A stretch of 64,000 bases of DNA from Streptomyces sp. 15-116A. GTDB taxonomy: Bacteria; Actinomycetota; Actinomycetes; Streptomycetales; Streptomycetaceae. Under the pieces are notes generated by a model, which saw nothing but the letters and a program-made list of their open reading frames with translations, was not told where the DNA came from and made no database searches. This document shows, one piece after another, positions 16,706 through 25,517 of the stretch. Position 1 is the first letter of the stretch. Each line of letters opens with the position of its first letter. A program made the translations under genes and the position numbers. Where the stretch lies: positions 24,163-88,162 of the forward strand of contig NZ_JAOCQE010000002.1 of NCBI RefSeq assembly GCF_025290915.1, given 5' to 3'.

Positions 16706-17497
16706 GTGCAACGGATCACGGCGGTGGTGAGCGGCCGGCCGATGGTGGCCTGGCGGGCTTCGGGGGCGAGACCGTCGGTGGTGTGCGTTCACGGTGCCGG
16801 AGTCTCCAGCCGGGAGTTCCAGCCGTTCATCAGGGTGCTCGGCCGTCGTCACGACGTGTGGAGTGTCGATCTGCCCGGGTTCGGTGCCAGCAGCGGACCT
16901 CCGCGTCCGCTGGGGTTGCGGGCGCTGGCCGACGCGGTCGCTCAGTGGCAGGCCGCCGTCGACCTGGACCGGGTGGTGCTCCTCGGTGGGTCCTTCGGCT
17001 GTCAGGTGGCCGTCGACGCCGCCGTCCGGCATCCGGACCGGGTCGCCGGGCTGGTGCTGGTGGGGCGGACCGTCGACTCCGCGGCCCGCGGCTTTGTGCG
17101 CCAGCTGATGCGCTGGCTTCGCAACTCGCCCCACGAGCGGGCCTCGATGGCACTGCTGAACCTGGCCGACTACCGCGACGCCGGCGTGCGCCGCGTTGCC
17201 GGTGCGTTCGCCGAGTCTCTGCGCGACCGCATCGAGGACAAGCTGCCGCACGTCTGTGTGCCCACGCTGGTGGTCCGCGGAGCCGACGACCGGCTGGTCT
17301 CCCAGGAGTGGGCGGAGGAGGTGACCCGGCTGCTGCCCGCGGGCCGGCTGGCCGTGGTACCGGACGCCGGCCACATGGTGCCCTACCGGCAGCCGCATGA
17401 GCTGGCCGGTCTCGTCAGCGATTTCCTCGCCGCTGAAGGCGCGGCCCTCGGCGGTGGTGACAAGACGCGGTCGCGGGAGCGGAGGGCAGCGCGGTGA
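16706..17497 (+). CDS. alpha/beta hydrolase
   Basis: The product is a 263-residue alpha/beta-fold hydrolase. It shows the oxyanion strand VCVHGAG, the nucleophile elbow GGSFGCQ (Ser near residue 97), the acid in VVRGADDRLV and the catalytic His in PDAGHMVPY. The GTG start at 16706 sits behind a good GGGAGGG site. The substrate is not indicated. The downstream gene overlaps its stop by 4 nt (ATGA), so the two are translated together. Confidence 0.88.
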   Translation: MQRITAVVSGRPMVAWRASGARPSVVCVHGAGVSSREFQPFIRVLGRRHDVWSVDLPGFGASSGPPRPLGLRALADAVAQWQAAVDLDRVVLLGGSFGCQVAVDAAVRHPDRVAGLVLVGRTVDSAARGFVRQLMRWLRNSPHERASMALLNLADYRDAGVRRVAGAFAESLRDRIEDKLPHVCVPTLVVRGADDRLVSQEWAEEVTRLLPAGRLAVVPDAGHMVPYRQPHELAGLVSDFLAAEGAALGGGDKTRSRERRAAR

Positions 17498-18888
17498 AGG
17501 CGTCCCGGGCGGTTGCGGCATTCGACTCCTCCAGCGGGACGCTGCGCGCCCTGTCCCGTTTCCTCGCCGGCCGGGACACCCCGGGCATCGGCCAGGTCCC
17601 CGCCGCCTTCGAGCTGCCGCTGTCCGGCCTGCTCGGCGCCCTGAACCGGCTGCCGAGCGCAGCCCAGGAGCGGGCGTACGCGGCCAGCGGCTGGGCCGAG
17701 GCCATCCCGCGGCGCAAGGCCGGCGACGTACGCTCCGAGGCGCTGGCCGCCTGGGTCACCGGCCACTACCCCCAGCGCCGCTACCCGGTGATCTTCATCG
17801 GATCCGCCAACGGCGCCTTGGTCCACCTGGCCGCGGCCCTCGACGCGCCGTGGCTGCCACAGACGCTGCTGCTGCCCGTGCGCCGCCGTGGTGTCGCACC
17901 GGACGACCCGCGCAGCGACCTGGCCGCCGTCAGCGGTGCCGGCCGAGCCCTGCTGGCCGCCAACCCGGACCTCGTCCTGCACCACATGCACGACCCCAAC
18001 CAGGACCGTCTCATGATCGCCGGAATGACGTACTTCCGCGTCAAATGGCGCCGACTGCCCGAGGCGTACCGTCGATTCATCCACGACCACCTGGCCCCCG
18101 GCGGCACCCTCGTCGCCGTCGACTGCACACTGCGCTGGCCCACCACCAGGATCGACGACCGGTACGTGTTCCAGTTCGGCGCCCTCGGCGACGCCACACC
18201 CGAGGAATACCACCGGGGCGGCCCCCGCGTCACCGACCTCCTCACCCGCTACGGCGCCCCGGTACGTCACTGGGACCCGCCCGCCCCCGACGGCGAGAGC
18301 CCCGAGGCCGAATGGGGCCTGGAACCCGCGCTGCTGAACGACCTCTCCGCCTTCGCCGAGCGGCAGCGGCTCGACCTGGACGTACTGCGCTTCGACACAC
18401 CGGGACGGCTCAGCCCCGCCATCGCCGACCTCTACCGCTCCTGGTACGCCGACCGCGGCCTGCCCACCGACCGGCTCCTGGTCGAGTCGTTCCTCCTGCT
18501 CGACCCCTGGCAGGCGCTGCGCACCGGCTCCGTACCGTACTGGTCCGTCTTCGGCACCGAGGCTTTCCGCACCGGCCTTGAGACATACCTGGACACCACC
18601 TACCCGTACGACGAAATCCGGATCCTGCTGTTCAACCACGGCACCGACTCCATCGGCCTGGCCAGCGCGCAGGACTGGCGGCGCACCGCCGCCCGCGCCC
18701 GCAAAATCGGTGTCCTGACCGGCGTGAACGCCACCGCATACCCCCGCGACTTCGCCAGCCTTGTCCGCTCGCACCGAGAGCTGACCAAGATCCGCACCCG
18801 CTACCCCATGCCACTGCCGCTCGACACCGCCAGCACCGCCGCGACACTCGGCGCCTGGGACGACATCGACTGGCACCCGGCGAAGTGA
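17494..18888 (+). CDS. conserved hypothetical protein coupled to the hydrolase
   Basis: I do not recognise this 464-residue protein. It is soluble, with no signal peptide or membrane span. An early strand-turn IFIGSANGALVHLA (about residue 100) looks like a serine-hydrolase-type nucleophile elbow but may be coincidental. It has several Trp/Tyr-rich segments, for example YFRVKWRRLPEAYRRFI and WYADRGLPTDRLLVESF. A later segment repeats a Rossmann-like pattern (IRILLFNHGTDSIGLA). It is translationally coupled to the alpha/beta hydrolase. Codon use is like its neighbours. Confidence 0.6.
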   Translation: MKASRAVAAFDSSSGTLRALSRFLAGRDTPGIGQVPAAFELPLSGLLGALNRLPSAAQERAYAASGWAEAIPRRKAGDVRSEALAAWVTGHYPQRRYPVIFIGSANGALVHLAAALDAPWLPQTLLLPVRRRGVAPDDPRSDLAAVSGAGRALLAANPDLVLHHMHDPNQDRLMIAGMTYFRVKWRRLPEAYRRFIHDHLAPGGTLVAVDCTLRWPTTRIDDRYVFQFGALGDATPEEYHRGGPRVTDLLTRYGAPVRHWDPPAPDGESPEAEWGLEPALLNDLSAFAERQRLDLDVLRFDTPGRLSPAIADLYRSWYADRGLPTDRLLVESFLLLDPWQALRTGSVPYWSVFGTEAFRTGLETYLDTTYPYDEIRILLFNHGTDSIGLASAQDWRRTAARARKIGVLTGVNATAYPRDFASLVRSHRELTKIRTRYPMPLPLDTASTAATLGAWDDIDWHPAK

Positions 18889-19039
18889 ACGGTGGGTGGT
18901 GCCGGGATCGCTCCGATCGAGTTCTCCGGAACTCTCGCCGCAACCGTCAGGCGATCGGGTATGCCACCCACGAGGGGTCTGTGAGCACCGATCCACAGAT
19001 CTACGGCGCCTGACCCGGGTTCGACGTGATTCCGCAGCT

Positions 19040-19275
19040 GGAGCGGCGAATTCGGGGTCGAAGTAGCGGATCGTGACATGGCGCTTCGGAGTGCGCCGAC
19101 GGGCCTCGTTGACTCGTCGGGTCCGCACATGGTCCCCGTACATCGACACGGCTTCCTTGTAACTGAAGGGCACCGCAGGCGCGTGGCTCTCCTTGTCCGC
19201 CCACGCCTCATCGCGCACGGCCCGGACAGCAGCAAGCCCCTCGGCCAGGCAGGCGACCTCCTGCGCCACTGGAAC
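19040..19275 (-). pseudogene. fragment of a tyrosine recombinase (TnpA-like)
   Basis: The minus strand encodes PFSYKEAVSMYGDHVRTRR and then RRRTPKRHVTIRYFDPEF. These match, in order and spacing, PFTYRQAVWAFKGQVRR and SRRRQAKPHVTIKYLDDDF in the intact recombinase at 23970-25430. Only about 60-75 residues of the middle of the protein remain, without the catalytic domain, and the flanking frame is not protein-like. It is a remnant of a second, diverged copy of the adjacent element. The rest of 18889-19515 holds no gene. Confidence 0.7.
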
Positions 19276-19460
19276 CAGGAGAGGCCCGAGCAGCCCGTCG
19301 TCACCCCCTACCCCCCTGCCACACCCACGACTATCTCGCACCCGGTCTCCGCGTCACCCGTCCCGAGACCCGCCTGACCATCGGCTGGTGACAACCCGGG
19401 ACGCGGTAGGCGACAGCGCGCGTCCTCGTCGAGACGAGTAGATCCCCAGATCAACACCAG

Positions 19461-19500
19461 GGGGCGGCTGCCCGGCTTCTATCGGCCGGGCAGCCGCCCC
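19461..19500 (-). terminator. perfect 16-bp hairpin after the recombinase operon
   Basis: Arms GGGGCGGCTGCCCGGC (19461-19476) and GCCGGGCAGCCGCCCC (19485-19500) pair without mismatch around an 8-nt loop. It starts 16 nt after the tnpC-like stop on the minus strand and is the obvious transcription end of the element. Confidence 0.8.
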
Positions 19501-19515
19501 GGCACACGATTGCGC

Positions 19516-20013
19516 TCAGCTACACGATCCGTACGGCGCGCTCGCTCCCGAACTGTTCGGCAGCGCACGGACATTCGACGGCGCAGCCAAGACGTCGCGA
19601 AGCCGCTCGATCTCCATCCTCTGGGCGGCGATCTGCGACAGAGCCCGCTGCCTGAAGTCAGTGAGACCGCCGATCTGCTCGTCACGCGCGGCGAGGCGTT
19701 CCTTCAGCCCGGAGACCTGTTCTTTGAGGCGCTCGATCTGTGCCGCCCGCGGGTCCGGAATCACGCCCGTTTCCCGAAGCTCGGTCAACCGGCGCTCGAA
19801 CTCCTCCGCCAAGTGTTGGTAGGTGCCAGGCCGCGGCGAGCCGTCGCGGTTCTTCTTGGGATAGAAGCCGGTGCGGGCAACCCCGGCCTGGGTCGCGAGG
19901 GTCTTGATGTCGCACTTGCCGCCCGAGGGAACGTCACCGGCAAGGAGCCGGTCCATGACGTGCCGAATGGCCGCCTCGTTGTTCCGCCGGGTCTCGTCGC
20001 TGATGCGGGCCAC
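19516..20013 (-). CDS. TnpC-like/DUF6262-type accessory protein of the recombinase element
   Basis: The 165-residue protein starts at the GTG at 20013, 1 nt after the stop of recombinase C. The N-terminal half has a helix-turn-helix-like segment (IKTLATQAGVARTGFYPKK) of the kind seen in tnpC and DUF6262 proteins that accompany tyrosine transposases. The C-terminal half is a coiled coil rich in Glu, Leu and Arg (about residues 85-140). A longer frame to 20181 overlaps the recombinase and is not used. The likely role is to help choose the orientation or efficiency of transposition. Confidence 0.75.
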   Translation of the reverse strand: MARISDETRRNNEAAIRHVMDRLLAGDVPSGGKCDIKTLATQAGVARTGFYPKKNRDGSPRPGTYQHLAEEFERRLTELRETGVIPDPRAAQIERLKEQVSGLKERLAARDEQIGGLTDFRQRALSQIAAQRMEIERLRDVLAAPSNVRALPNSSGASAPYGSCS

Positions 20014-20014
20014 G

Positions 20015-22195
20015 TCATGCCCCCGTTCCGCAGAGGGCGTCGATCTCGGCCAGCACCCGTTCATCGCGGGCGAGTTCCGTACCCAGCCGGGCCTTCTCCG
20101 TCCGCTGAGCGCGCCCGATGGAGGCGATGAAGACCTTCTTGCTCTCGGCGCTGGCCGCCCACACCGGGCGGTGCCCGGCATGATGGGTGGCCTGGGGGCA
20201 CCGCGCCGAATCGCACATGCCGATCAAGGGCTCTGTCGCCCCGCGGGCGTGGGCCCCTGCGAGCTTGAGGCACAACGCCTTGGACGGATCGAGGAACCAG
20301 CAGTAGTTTGCCGGCCCCAGGTGTAGGGACTTGGCCCGCTTGGCGAGCAGGTTCGTCACCTCCTGGTCACTGCGCTTGATGTTCGGCGCCCCGGAGGAAT
20401 CCAGCTGTTCGTCGACGAACGCGAAGAAGTCCAGGAGGTCGCTGGCGCCAGGCCCCGCAGGCCGGATACCGTTCTGGTAGTCGTGAAATGCGTCCAGGGC
20501 GACGCGCATCTTGTGCTCTCGCTCCTCTTGGCCGAACTCGGCCATCAGCACCGACTGGGCCCCACCGGGGCGGTCCGCATAGCCCTCCGTGGTGACCACC
20601 GAAATATGCTTGAGATGGATCTTGGCGGCCAGCAAACCACCGGGCCGGTGCGCCATTTCCACCGCGAGGGTTCTCCGTAGCATCCGCAGACTGACCGGCA
20701 CCTCGGGGATCGGCGCCAGCCCAAGGCGACGGCCCTCTGGGCCATTGACCCAGCTCAGGAACCATTCGTACGGAGTGAAGAAGGAGAGCGACTTGAACAG
20801 GTGACCGTCGTTCTTCACCGGGTCAGCGAGCGAGGCGGCTACGCCGGCAGTGTCGTACGCCTGCTTGATGGTCACCCACTGATCGTGTTCACCACCCACC
20901 TTCCGCCCCTTGATGACCTTGCCCTTCAGGCGGTAGCGGACGCGGCCCTCGCCGAGCTGTTCGGGAGGCAGGCGGCAGTCGTGGGTCAGCTCAGCCAGTT
21001 CGCTCTTCCGCATTCCGGTCAGTGCGGCGAGCGCGATGAGGCAGGCTGTGCGGGCCCGGGAGAGCTGCAGCCGGGCCTCGGTGGTGTTCATCGGCAAGGT
21101 CCAGGGGACACTGCCCCGTCCGTCCGCGCGTTCGACCAGGGCGGACGCACGGCCCCAGCGTTTGGACAGGCCGACTTCTCTGACGGCCTTCTCCAGGTGG
21201 CCGCGCAGCGTGGGCAGCCACGTGTAGTGGAAGGCGTGCCGTCCAGTCTCGTGGGCGAGGGAGATCAGGTTCACCCGTAGCAGCGGATCGTCCGGAGCCC
21301 AGCCGTCCGCCAGCCGCTCGGCTACGACGTGATCAAGGGCGACATCGAACGGATCGCCCTCCTGTATGTGGCGGTCGATGGCCTGCACGACCTCGACCCT
21401 CCAGACCGGACGCTCCCGGTTGTTGCGGCCCGGCCGGTTCGGAACCATCTCCTGCAACTGCTGCTGCAGCTCCACGACGTGCGGCGCCAGCACCTCCACC
21501 ACGTACAGGGCCGCCGCGACGAGCGGTTGGAAGACGTCGTTACTCAAGGGCGGTGTCGTGTTGCCCGTCCTACGGACCATCCCGGCGACGGAGTACGCCG
21601 TGCGTCGCCCCCACGGACGGAAGGCCGGCACATAGCCGTCGGCTGCGAACAGTTCCATGTAGTAGCCCAGCTCCTGGATGACCGCCACTACGTCCATGCG
21701 GTAGCCGGGGCTGCTGTCGCGGATCACGACGCCGTGCTTGTCCCGTACCTTCTTGCGAAGTTCCAGGTAGGCAGCACAGTGCTGCTGGGTTACCTCCGCG
21801 AGATTGTCCACGCCCTGTTCGGTGAGCCAGTTGAGCCAGCCGGCGAGCACGGTCAGCCGCCCGTGCACCGTGGCTATCTGCACGGGTGTTCGGTAGGCGT
21901 GGGCAAGTTCCCGCACAGCGCGGTGGTCCGGTGCGAGCCGGGCGAAGATGAACTCCTTCGCGAGTTCCCTCCATTGAGGGTTGAGGATCTCGGTGAAGGA
22001 CAGGATCCGCGCGTGCCGTGCAAGGTACCGCGGCATCCCGATGACACCGGTGAAGTCCCAGATAGCGTCGTCGAAGTGCGGATGCGGGCCCGCGCCGTGG
22101 ACCGGCAGACCGGCCGCAGCGCATACGTCTTCGCCTCGAAAGACGGAACGCGAAAAGGCAGCCGGGAGGCCCGTGGGCCGGTGCGGGGTGGTCAT
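20015..22195 (-). CDS. tyrosine recombinase C (TnpB-like), long form
   Basis: This 726-residue site-specific recombinase is the third gene of the trio. The catalytic domain has the first Arg in LTGMRKSELAEL. An RxxR box (SLRMLRRTLA) stands where HxxR is usual. His is in HLKHISVVTTEGY, and the Tyr nucleophile is in the same segment (EGYADR). A C-terminal extension has paired Cys/His residues (NYCWF, CLKLAGAH, MCDSARCPQATHH) that may bind zinc. The ATG at 22195 overlaps the B stop by 4 nt. Length and C-terminal Cys cluster match Tn554 TnpB-like proteins. Confidence 0.85.
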   Translation of the reverse strand: MTTPHRPTGLPAAFSRSVFRGEDVCAAAGLPVHGAGPHPHFDDAIWDFTGVIGMPRYLARHARILSFTEILNPQWRELAKEFIFARLAPDHRAVRELAHAYRTPVQIATVHGRLTVLAGWLNWLTEQGVDNLAEVTQQHCAAYLELRKKVRDKHGVVIRDSSPGYRMDVVAVIQELGYYMELFAADGYVPAFRPWGRRTAYSVAGMVRRTGNTTPPLSNDVFQPLVAAALYVVEVLAPHVVELQQQLQEMVPNRPGRNNRERPVWRVEVVQAIDRHIQEGDPFDVALDHVVAERLADGWAPDDPLLRVNLISLAHETGRHAFHYTWLPTLRGHLEKAVREVGLSKRWGRASALVERADGRGSVPWTLPMNTTEARLQLSRARTACLIALAALTGMRKSELAELTHDCRLPPEQLGEGRVRYRLKGKVIKGRKVGGEHDQWVTIKQAYDTAGVAASLADPVKNDGHLFKSLSFFTPYEWFLSWVNGPEGRRLGLAPIPEVPVSLRMLRRTLAVEMAHRPGGLLAAKIHLKHISVVTTEGYADRPGGAQSVLMAEFGQEEREHKMRVALDAFHDYQNGIRPAGPGASDLLDFFAFVDEQLDSSGAPNIKRSDQEVTNLLAKRAKSLHLGPANYCWFLDPSKALCLKLAGAHARGATEPLIGMCDSARCPQATHHAGHRPVWAASAESKKVFIASIGRAQRTEKARLGTELARDERVLAEIDALCGTGA

Positions 22196-23970
22196 ATGGT
22201 GTGCTCCTCAGGGCGCAGGGGAAGCTCGCCATCGGAATCGGTGACCTCGGCAGTGGCTGCCCGTAGCGCGTGCTCAGGGAAGTACCGGTCAGGGGTCAGG
22301 ATCTCGTCCAGACGGTGGGCGTACGGGCCGAAGACGGGAATGAACTCGGCGGTGGTCATCTGCTGCCACTGGCGGGAGAAGAACGCCCGTAGCCGCAGCA
22401 GGTTCGGCAGATGGCGAGGGGCGAACAAGGCCAGCGGACACAGCAGGCACACCCACGGGCGTGCCGGACAGGGCTTGCCCTTCGGCCCGTGGAGCCCCGA
22501 CAGCTGATCTCCACATGCCGCGGTGAATACGTCGCGTTCCCCGGACAGGAGCTGCGCCAAGGCGTTGTCATCCAGGCCGAGCCGCTTCATGTGCTCGGGG
22601 TAGTTCTCCACCAGGTCGGCCATTTCAGCGGTGGCCAGCACCAAGGGCGGCAGCGCCCGGCGAACGAGGTCCTCCTGCGCCTGGGCGATGATGTCCTCAG
22701 CCGCCTCGCGCTGAGCCGGCGTCGTGTTCGTCAGGTAGTGGTCCCCCTCGACGCCGGGGGACCGGTTCGGATCCAGCGTGGACCGGCGGCTGCCGCGCCA
22801 GTGTGACCGGTCCTTCAGCGCATCGTGGGTAGTGCGGATGCGGTGCCGGTGAAGGAACAGGGGGCGACCGTCGTCGCCAGTCATCTGCGTGGGGCGCCCG
22901 TCCTCGTCGACGGCTTGGCGCCGCTCGACCCAAGCGCATATGGACAGGCGCGTGGCCGGCTTGGCCAGCCATCGCTCTCCTGACCGCGTGCCGCCCGGCG
23001 TGAAACGCACCCAGAGCTTGTCGCGCAGTTCCTCGGGCGCGAAGCGGCGGGCCACCGCAGAGTGCTCGATCCACTGTTCCAGCAGGCGAGTGGCCTGACG
23101 TGACAGAGCAAGGCTCTCTGCCGCAGTGCGGCCCTTGACGTAGCTGAGGAGGATCTTCTCGTCACCCGCCCACTCGATGTCGTCGAGTCCCAGGTCCGCG
23201 ATCCCGTCCGGCACGATCCCGGTGTAGGCGCCGAACAGCAGCTGATAGGCGATGATCACGTCCAGGGTCGGGATCAGCGGATCCAGGACCGCGCGAAGAC
23301 CGCCCCCGTATCTCTGCCGGAAGGGGAACGAGCCGCGGTCTGCCATCTCGGTGACGAGCGGGTCGGGCCCGTCGTGAAGCACCAGCCAGTGATGGGCAGT
23401 GCGCTCACGGAGCGAAGCCCCTGGACCGTCAGCTGACGAAGCGTGATCACGGGCCGCGCAGAACGCGCGGAAGGCGCCATCGACCTCGTCCCGGCAGGTA
23501 CGGATGAGCCGAGCCCATTCGGCCTCGCTGTACGGCTGGTGCGAGCCGTACCGCTCGCCTGTGTTGAACAGCCGGCCATCGACGAACGCGCGCACATCCG
23601 GCGCCAGAATCTGATCCTGGTCATCCGCGCAGCGCAACATCGCCCGCAGCGCGCTCTCCTGCGAGGATCGCACCCCTTGCCGCCAGTACCGGGCGAGGAG
23701 CGCGCGCGTCAGGTCGGAGGCCCCGCCGGAGAACCCGAACTCGACCAGCCAGTCGGTGAAGCCGCGGACGGCCGTGAGGTAGAGATCGAAGCCTCCCGCA
23801 CTGTCGACCTGCCCGTGCGGATGGACAAGGTCCGTAGCGCCTTCCAGCAGAGTGCGTGCCAGCCCCGGGAGCTCCACTGGCCGCCGCACGCGTAGGCGAC
23901 GGCGGTACTCCGACCCATCGCTGAAGATGCAGTGCACACCCAGCGGGTCAAAAGTGACGGTGGCCGGCAT
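22192..23970 (-). CDS. tyrosine recombinase B of the trio, with degenerate active site
   Basis: The 592-residue middle protein keeps the overall recombinase layout (an N-terminal SAM-like DNA-binding half, then a catalytic-like half) but lacks standard active-site residues. The position of the first catalytic Arg reads AYTGIVPDGIADLGLDDI with no Arg. The HxxR region reads HRHRIRTTHDAL. No clean LGH...Y motif follows. Instead, the C-terminal half has a CGDQLSG...CPARPWVCLLC Cys cluster. It may be a structural partner. The ATG at 23970 overlaps the A stop by 1 nt (TGATG). Confidence 0.75.
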   Translation of the reverse strand: MPATVTFDPLGVHCIFSDGSEYRRRLRVRRPVELPGLARTLLEGATDLVHPHGQVDSAGGFDLYLTAVRGFTDWLVEFGFSGGASDLTRALLARYWRQGVRSSQESALRAMLRCADDQDQILAPDVRAFVDGRLFNTGERYGSHQPYSEAEWARLIRTCRDEVDGAFRAFCAARDHASSADGPGASLRERTAHHWLVLHDGPDPLVTEMADRGSFPFRQRYGGGLRAVLDPLIPTLDVIIAYQLLFGAYTGIVPDGIADLGLDDIEWAGDEKILLSYVKGRTAAESLALSRQATRLLEQWIEHSAVARRFAPEELRDKLWVRFTPGGTRSGERWLAKPATRLSICAWVERRQAVDEDGRPTQMTGDDGRPLFLHRHRIRTTHDALKDRSHWRGSRRSTLDPNRSPGVEGDHYLTNTTPAQREAAEDIIAQAQEDLVRRALPPLVLATAEMADLVENYPEHMKRLGLDDNALAQLLSGERDVFTAACGDQLSGLHGPKGKPCPARPWVCLLCPLALFAPRHLPNLLRLRAFFSRQWQQMTTAEFIPVFGPYAHRLDEILTPDRYFPEHALRAATAEVTDSDGELPLRPEEHTI

Positions 23971-25430
23971 CAGACCACCGCCGGTTCGTCGTTGAACTCA
24001 GTCTCGAGCTCCAGCTCGACGTCCTCGTTCAGCAGCCCGTACTCCTTGCCGACCCGTCGATACAGGGACGTGAACAGGCGGAGCACGTCCAGACGGTGGA
24101 GGTACGATTCCGTGGTCAGTGAGCTGGTATGTCCGAGCAGATCGCGCAGAATCAGCAGCGGTTCCTGGGTCCGCAGGTAGTGCGCCAGGGCGGCATCGTC
24201 ATCGGTGTCGCGAATCTGTCGAGCAGCCTGCTCGTACCAGCCGCGCATCAGCCGTGCCATGGTCGCCATGGCCATGGTGTGTCGTAGCCGGTGGGGGTTG
24301 ACGTGCGGGAAGCGTGGCTCGTATCGCTCGCGGATGCGGTCGGAGGTTCTGGCGAAGACCGTGGACCATCCGGTGAACGGGCGTCCCTGGCCCCACACTG
24401 ACAGCAACATCGAACCCCCCTCCGGAGCGACCAGACGCCGCCGCTCGTCAGGGCCGAGTGAGCTCCATTGCACACGGACCCCGTTGACGCGTCCGCCCCG
24501 CTGGTCGGCGTCCGTCACGAACAGCGGCTCGCCCCAGCGGGCCGGCGGACGCCACGACGATCCGAACGTCGCCGCTGCTCGGTCGAGGGCGATGTAGGAG
24601 TGCAGCTCAGCCAGCGAGTCGTAATCGATCCACGATTCGCGGTACTTGCTTCCCTTGGTAATCCCGGACGGGACCGGGAAAGAGACCGGCACCGCAGTCC
24701 GTCGCGAGGGAAGCAGGGGCACCTCGCAGACCAGCAGATACGTGTACTCCTGACTGCGTAGTCCGCTGGAGACGATCATTCGACCGACCGCCGAGTTCCG
24801 GGCCAACTCCCGTCCTCGATAACGAAGATCTCGCTCGCCGTCGGGACTCAAGCCCGCCAACCCCTTCAGGAACATGTCCGTGAAGTCGTCGTCGAGATAC
24901 TTGATCGTCACATGAGGCTTCGCCTGGCGCCGCCGTGACTGGTTTACCTGTCCGCGACGGACTTGTCCCTTGAAGGCCCAGACCGCCTGCCGGTACGTGA
25001 ACGGCTCGGAGTCGGCGTACTCCTCATCCTTCGCCCACTTGTAGAACCCCGCCAGAATCGCCATGTTCTGGTTCCACGTGGACGCCTCGAAACGATGCTC
25101 GATGGGGCCCTGGGCCCGATAGACGGAGTACGCGCCCAACGCCGCCTTCAGACGACGCCGCGTGTCGAACAGGGCGACCCCGTGCCCGGATATGAACTCC
25201 AGCCACTCACGCACCGTACGCACGTAGTAGGGCCACGAATTTGGAGATGGGCATCCATTCGCTGGCAGCTCGCAGGCCCAGCAGTTGATCACGGTGGTGG
25301 GACGGACACCGCTGCTGTCTTCGAAGAGAAGGTCGTCGTCGAACAGTAACGGCATCCCCTCCGGGATCGCCGGCCTGAACACAAGTCCCCAGGACTTCCA
25401 GCCTGCTGATGAGTACGTCGATTGGTGCAT
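23970..25430 (-). CDS. tyrosine recombinase A (TnpA-like)
   Basis: This is the first gene of the trio, encoding a 486-residue recombinase with an intact active site: Arg in SSGLRSQEYTYL, the HRLRH box (PHRLRHTMAM), His in LLGHTSSL and Tyr in TESYLHRLDVL. The N-terminal half holds the DNA-binding SAM-like domain and PFTYRQAV, the segment also found in the remnant at 19.0-19.3 kb. The ATG at 25430 is the first good start after the interrupted MFS gene. The promoter should lie in 25431-25517. Confidence 0.88.
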   Translation of the reverse strand: MHQSTYSSAGWKSWGLVFRPAIPEGMPLLFDDDLLFEDSSGVRPTTVINCWACELPANGCPSPNSWPYYVRTVREWLEFISGHGVALFDTRRRLKAALGAYSVYRAQGPIEHRFEASTWNQNMAILAGFYKWAKDEEYADSEPFTYRQAVWAFKGQVRRGQVNQSRRRQAKPHVTIKYLDDDFTDMFLKGLAGLSPDGERDLRYRGRELARNSAVGRMIVSSGLRSQEYTYLLVCEVPLLPSRRTAVPVSFPVPSGITKGSKYRESWIDYDSLAELHSYIALDRAAATFGSSWRPPARWGEPLFVTDADQRGGRVNGVRVQWSSLGPDERRRLVAPEGGSMLLSVWGQGRPFTGWSTVFARTSDRIRERYEPRFPHVNPHRLRHTMAMATMARLMRGWYEQAARQIRDTDDDAALAHYLRTQEPLLILRDLLGHTSSLTTESYLHRLDVLRLFTSLYRRVGKEYGLLNEDVELELETEFNDEPAVV

Positions 25431-25517
25431 GGCCGATGAGTATCAATGCAACCCGGCTGACTGCAACAAACAAACGAGCAGGTCAAGCGGTACATCAGAA
25501 GGTAAGCAACACCGTCG

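Larger units (their letters stand above)
19440..25517 (-). mobile_element. Tn554/RIT-like element: three tyrosine recombinases plus a TnpC-like gene
   Basis: Four minus-strand genes run head to tail with 1-4 nt overlaps or a 1-nt gap: recombinase A (23970-25430), B (22192-23970), C (20015-22195) and a small coiled-coil gene (19516-20013). A trio of overlapping recombinases is the hallmark of recombinase-in-trio elements. The long tnpB-like C gene plus a tnpC-like gene also recalls Tn554. No cargo is present between the genes. The right boundary is placed at about 25517, where an MFS frame stops at half length. The left boundary is near the hairpin at 19461. I found no terminal inverted repeats, which fits this type. 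Confidence 0.7.

Noticed and set aside
17383..19341. Minus-strand open frame of 652 codons
   Set aside because: Most of it is antisense to the hypothetical gene at 17494-18888. Only the first part (19040-19275) carries recombinase-like sequence, reported as a remnant.
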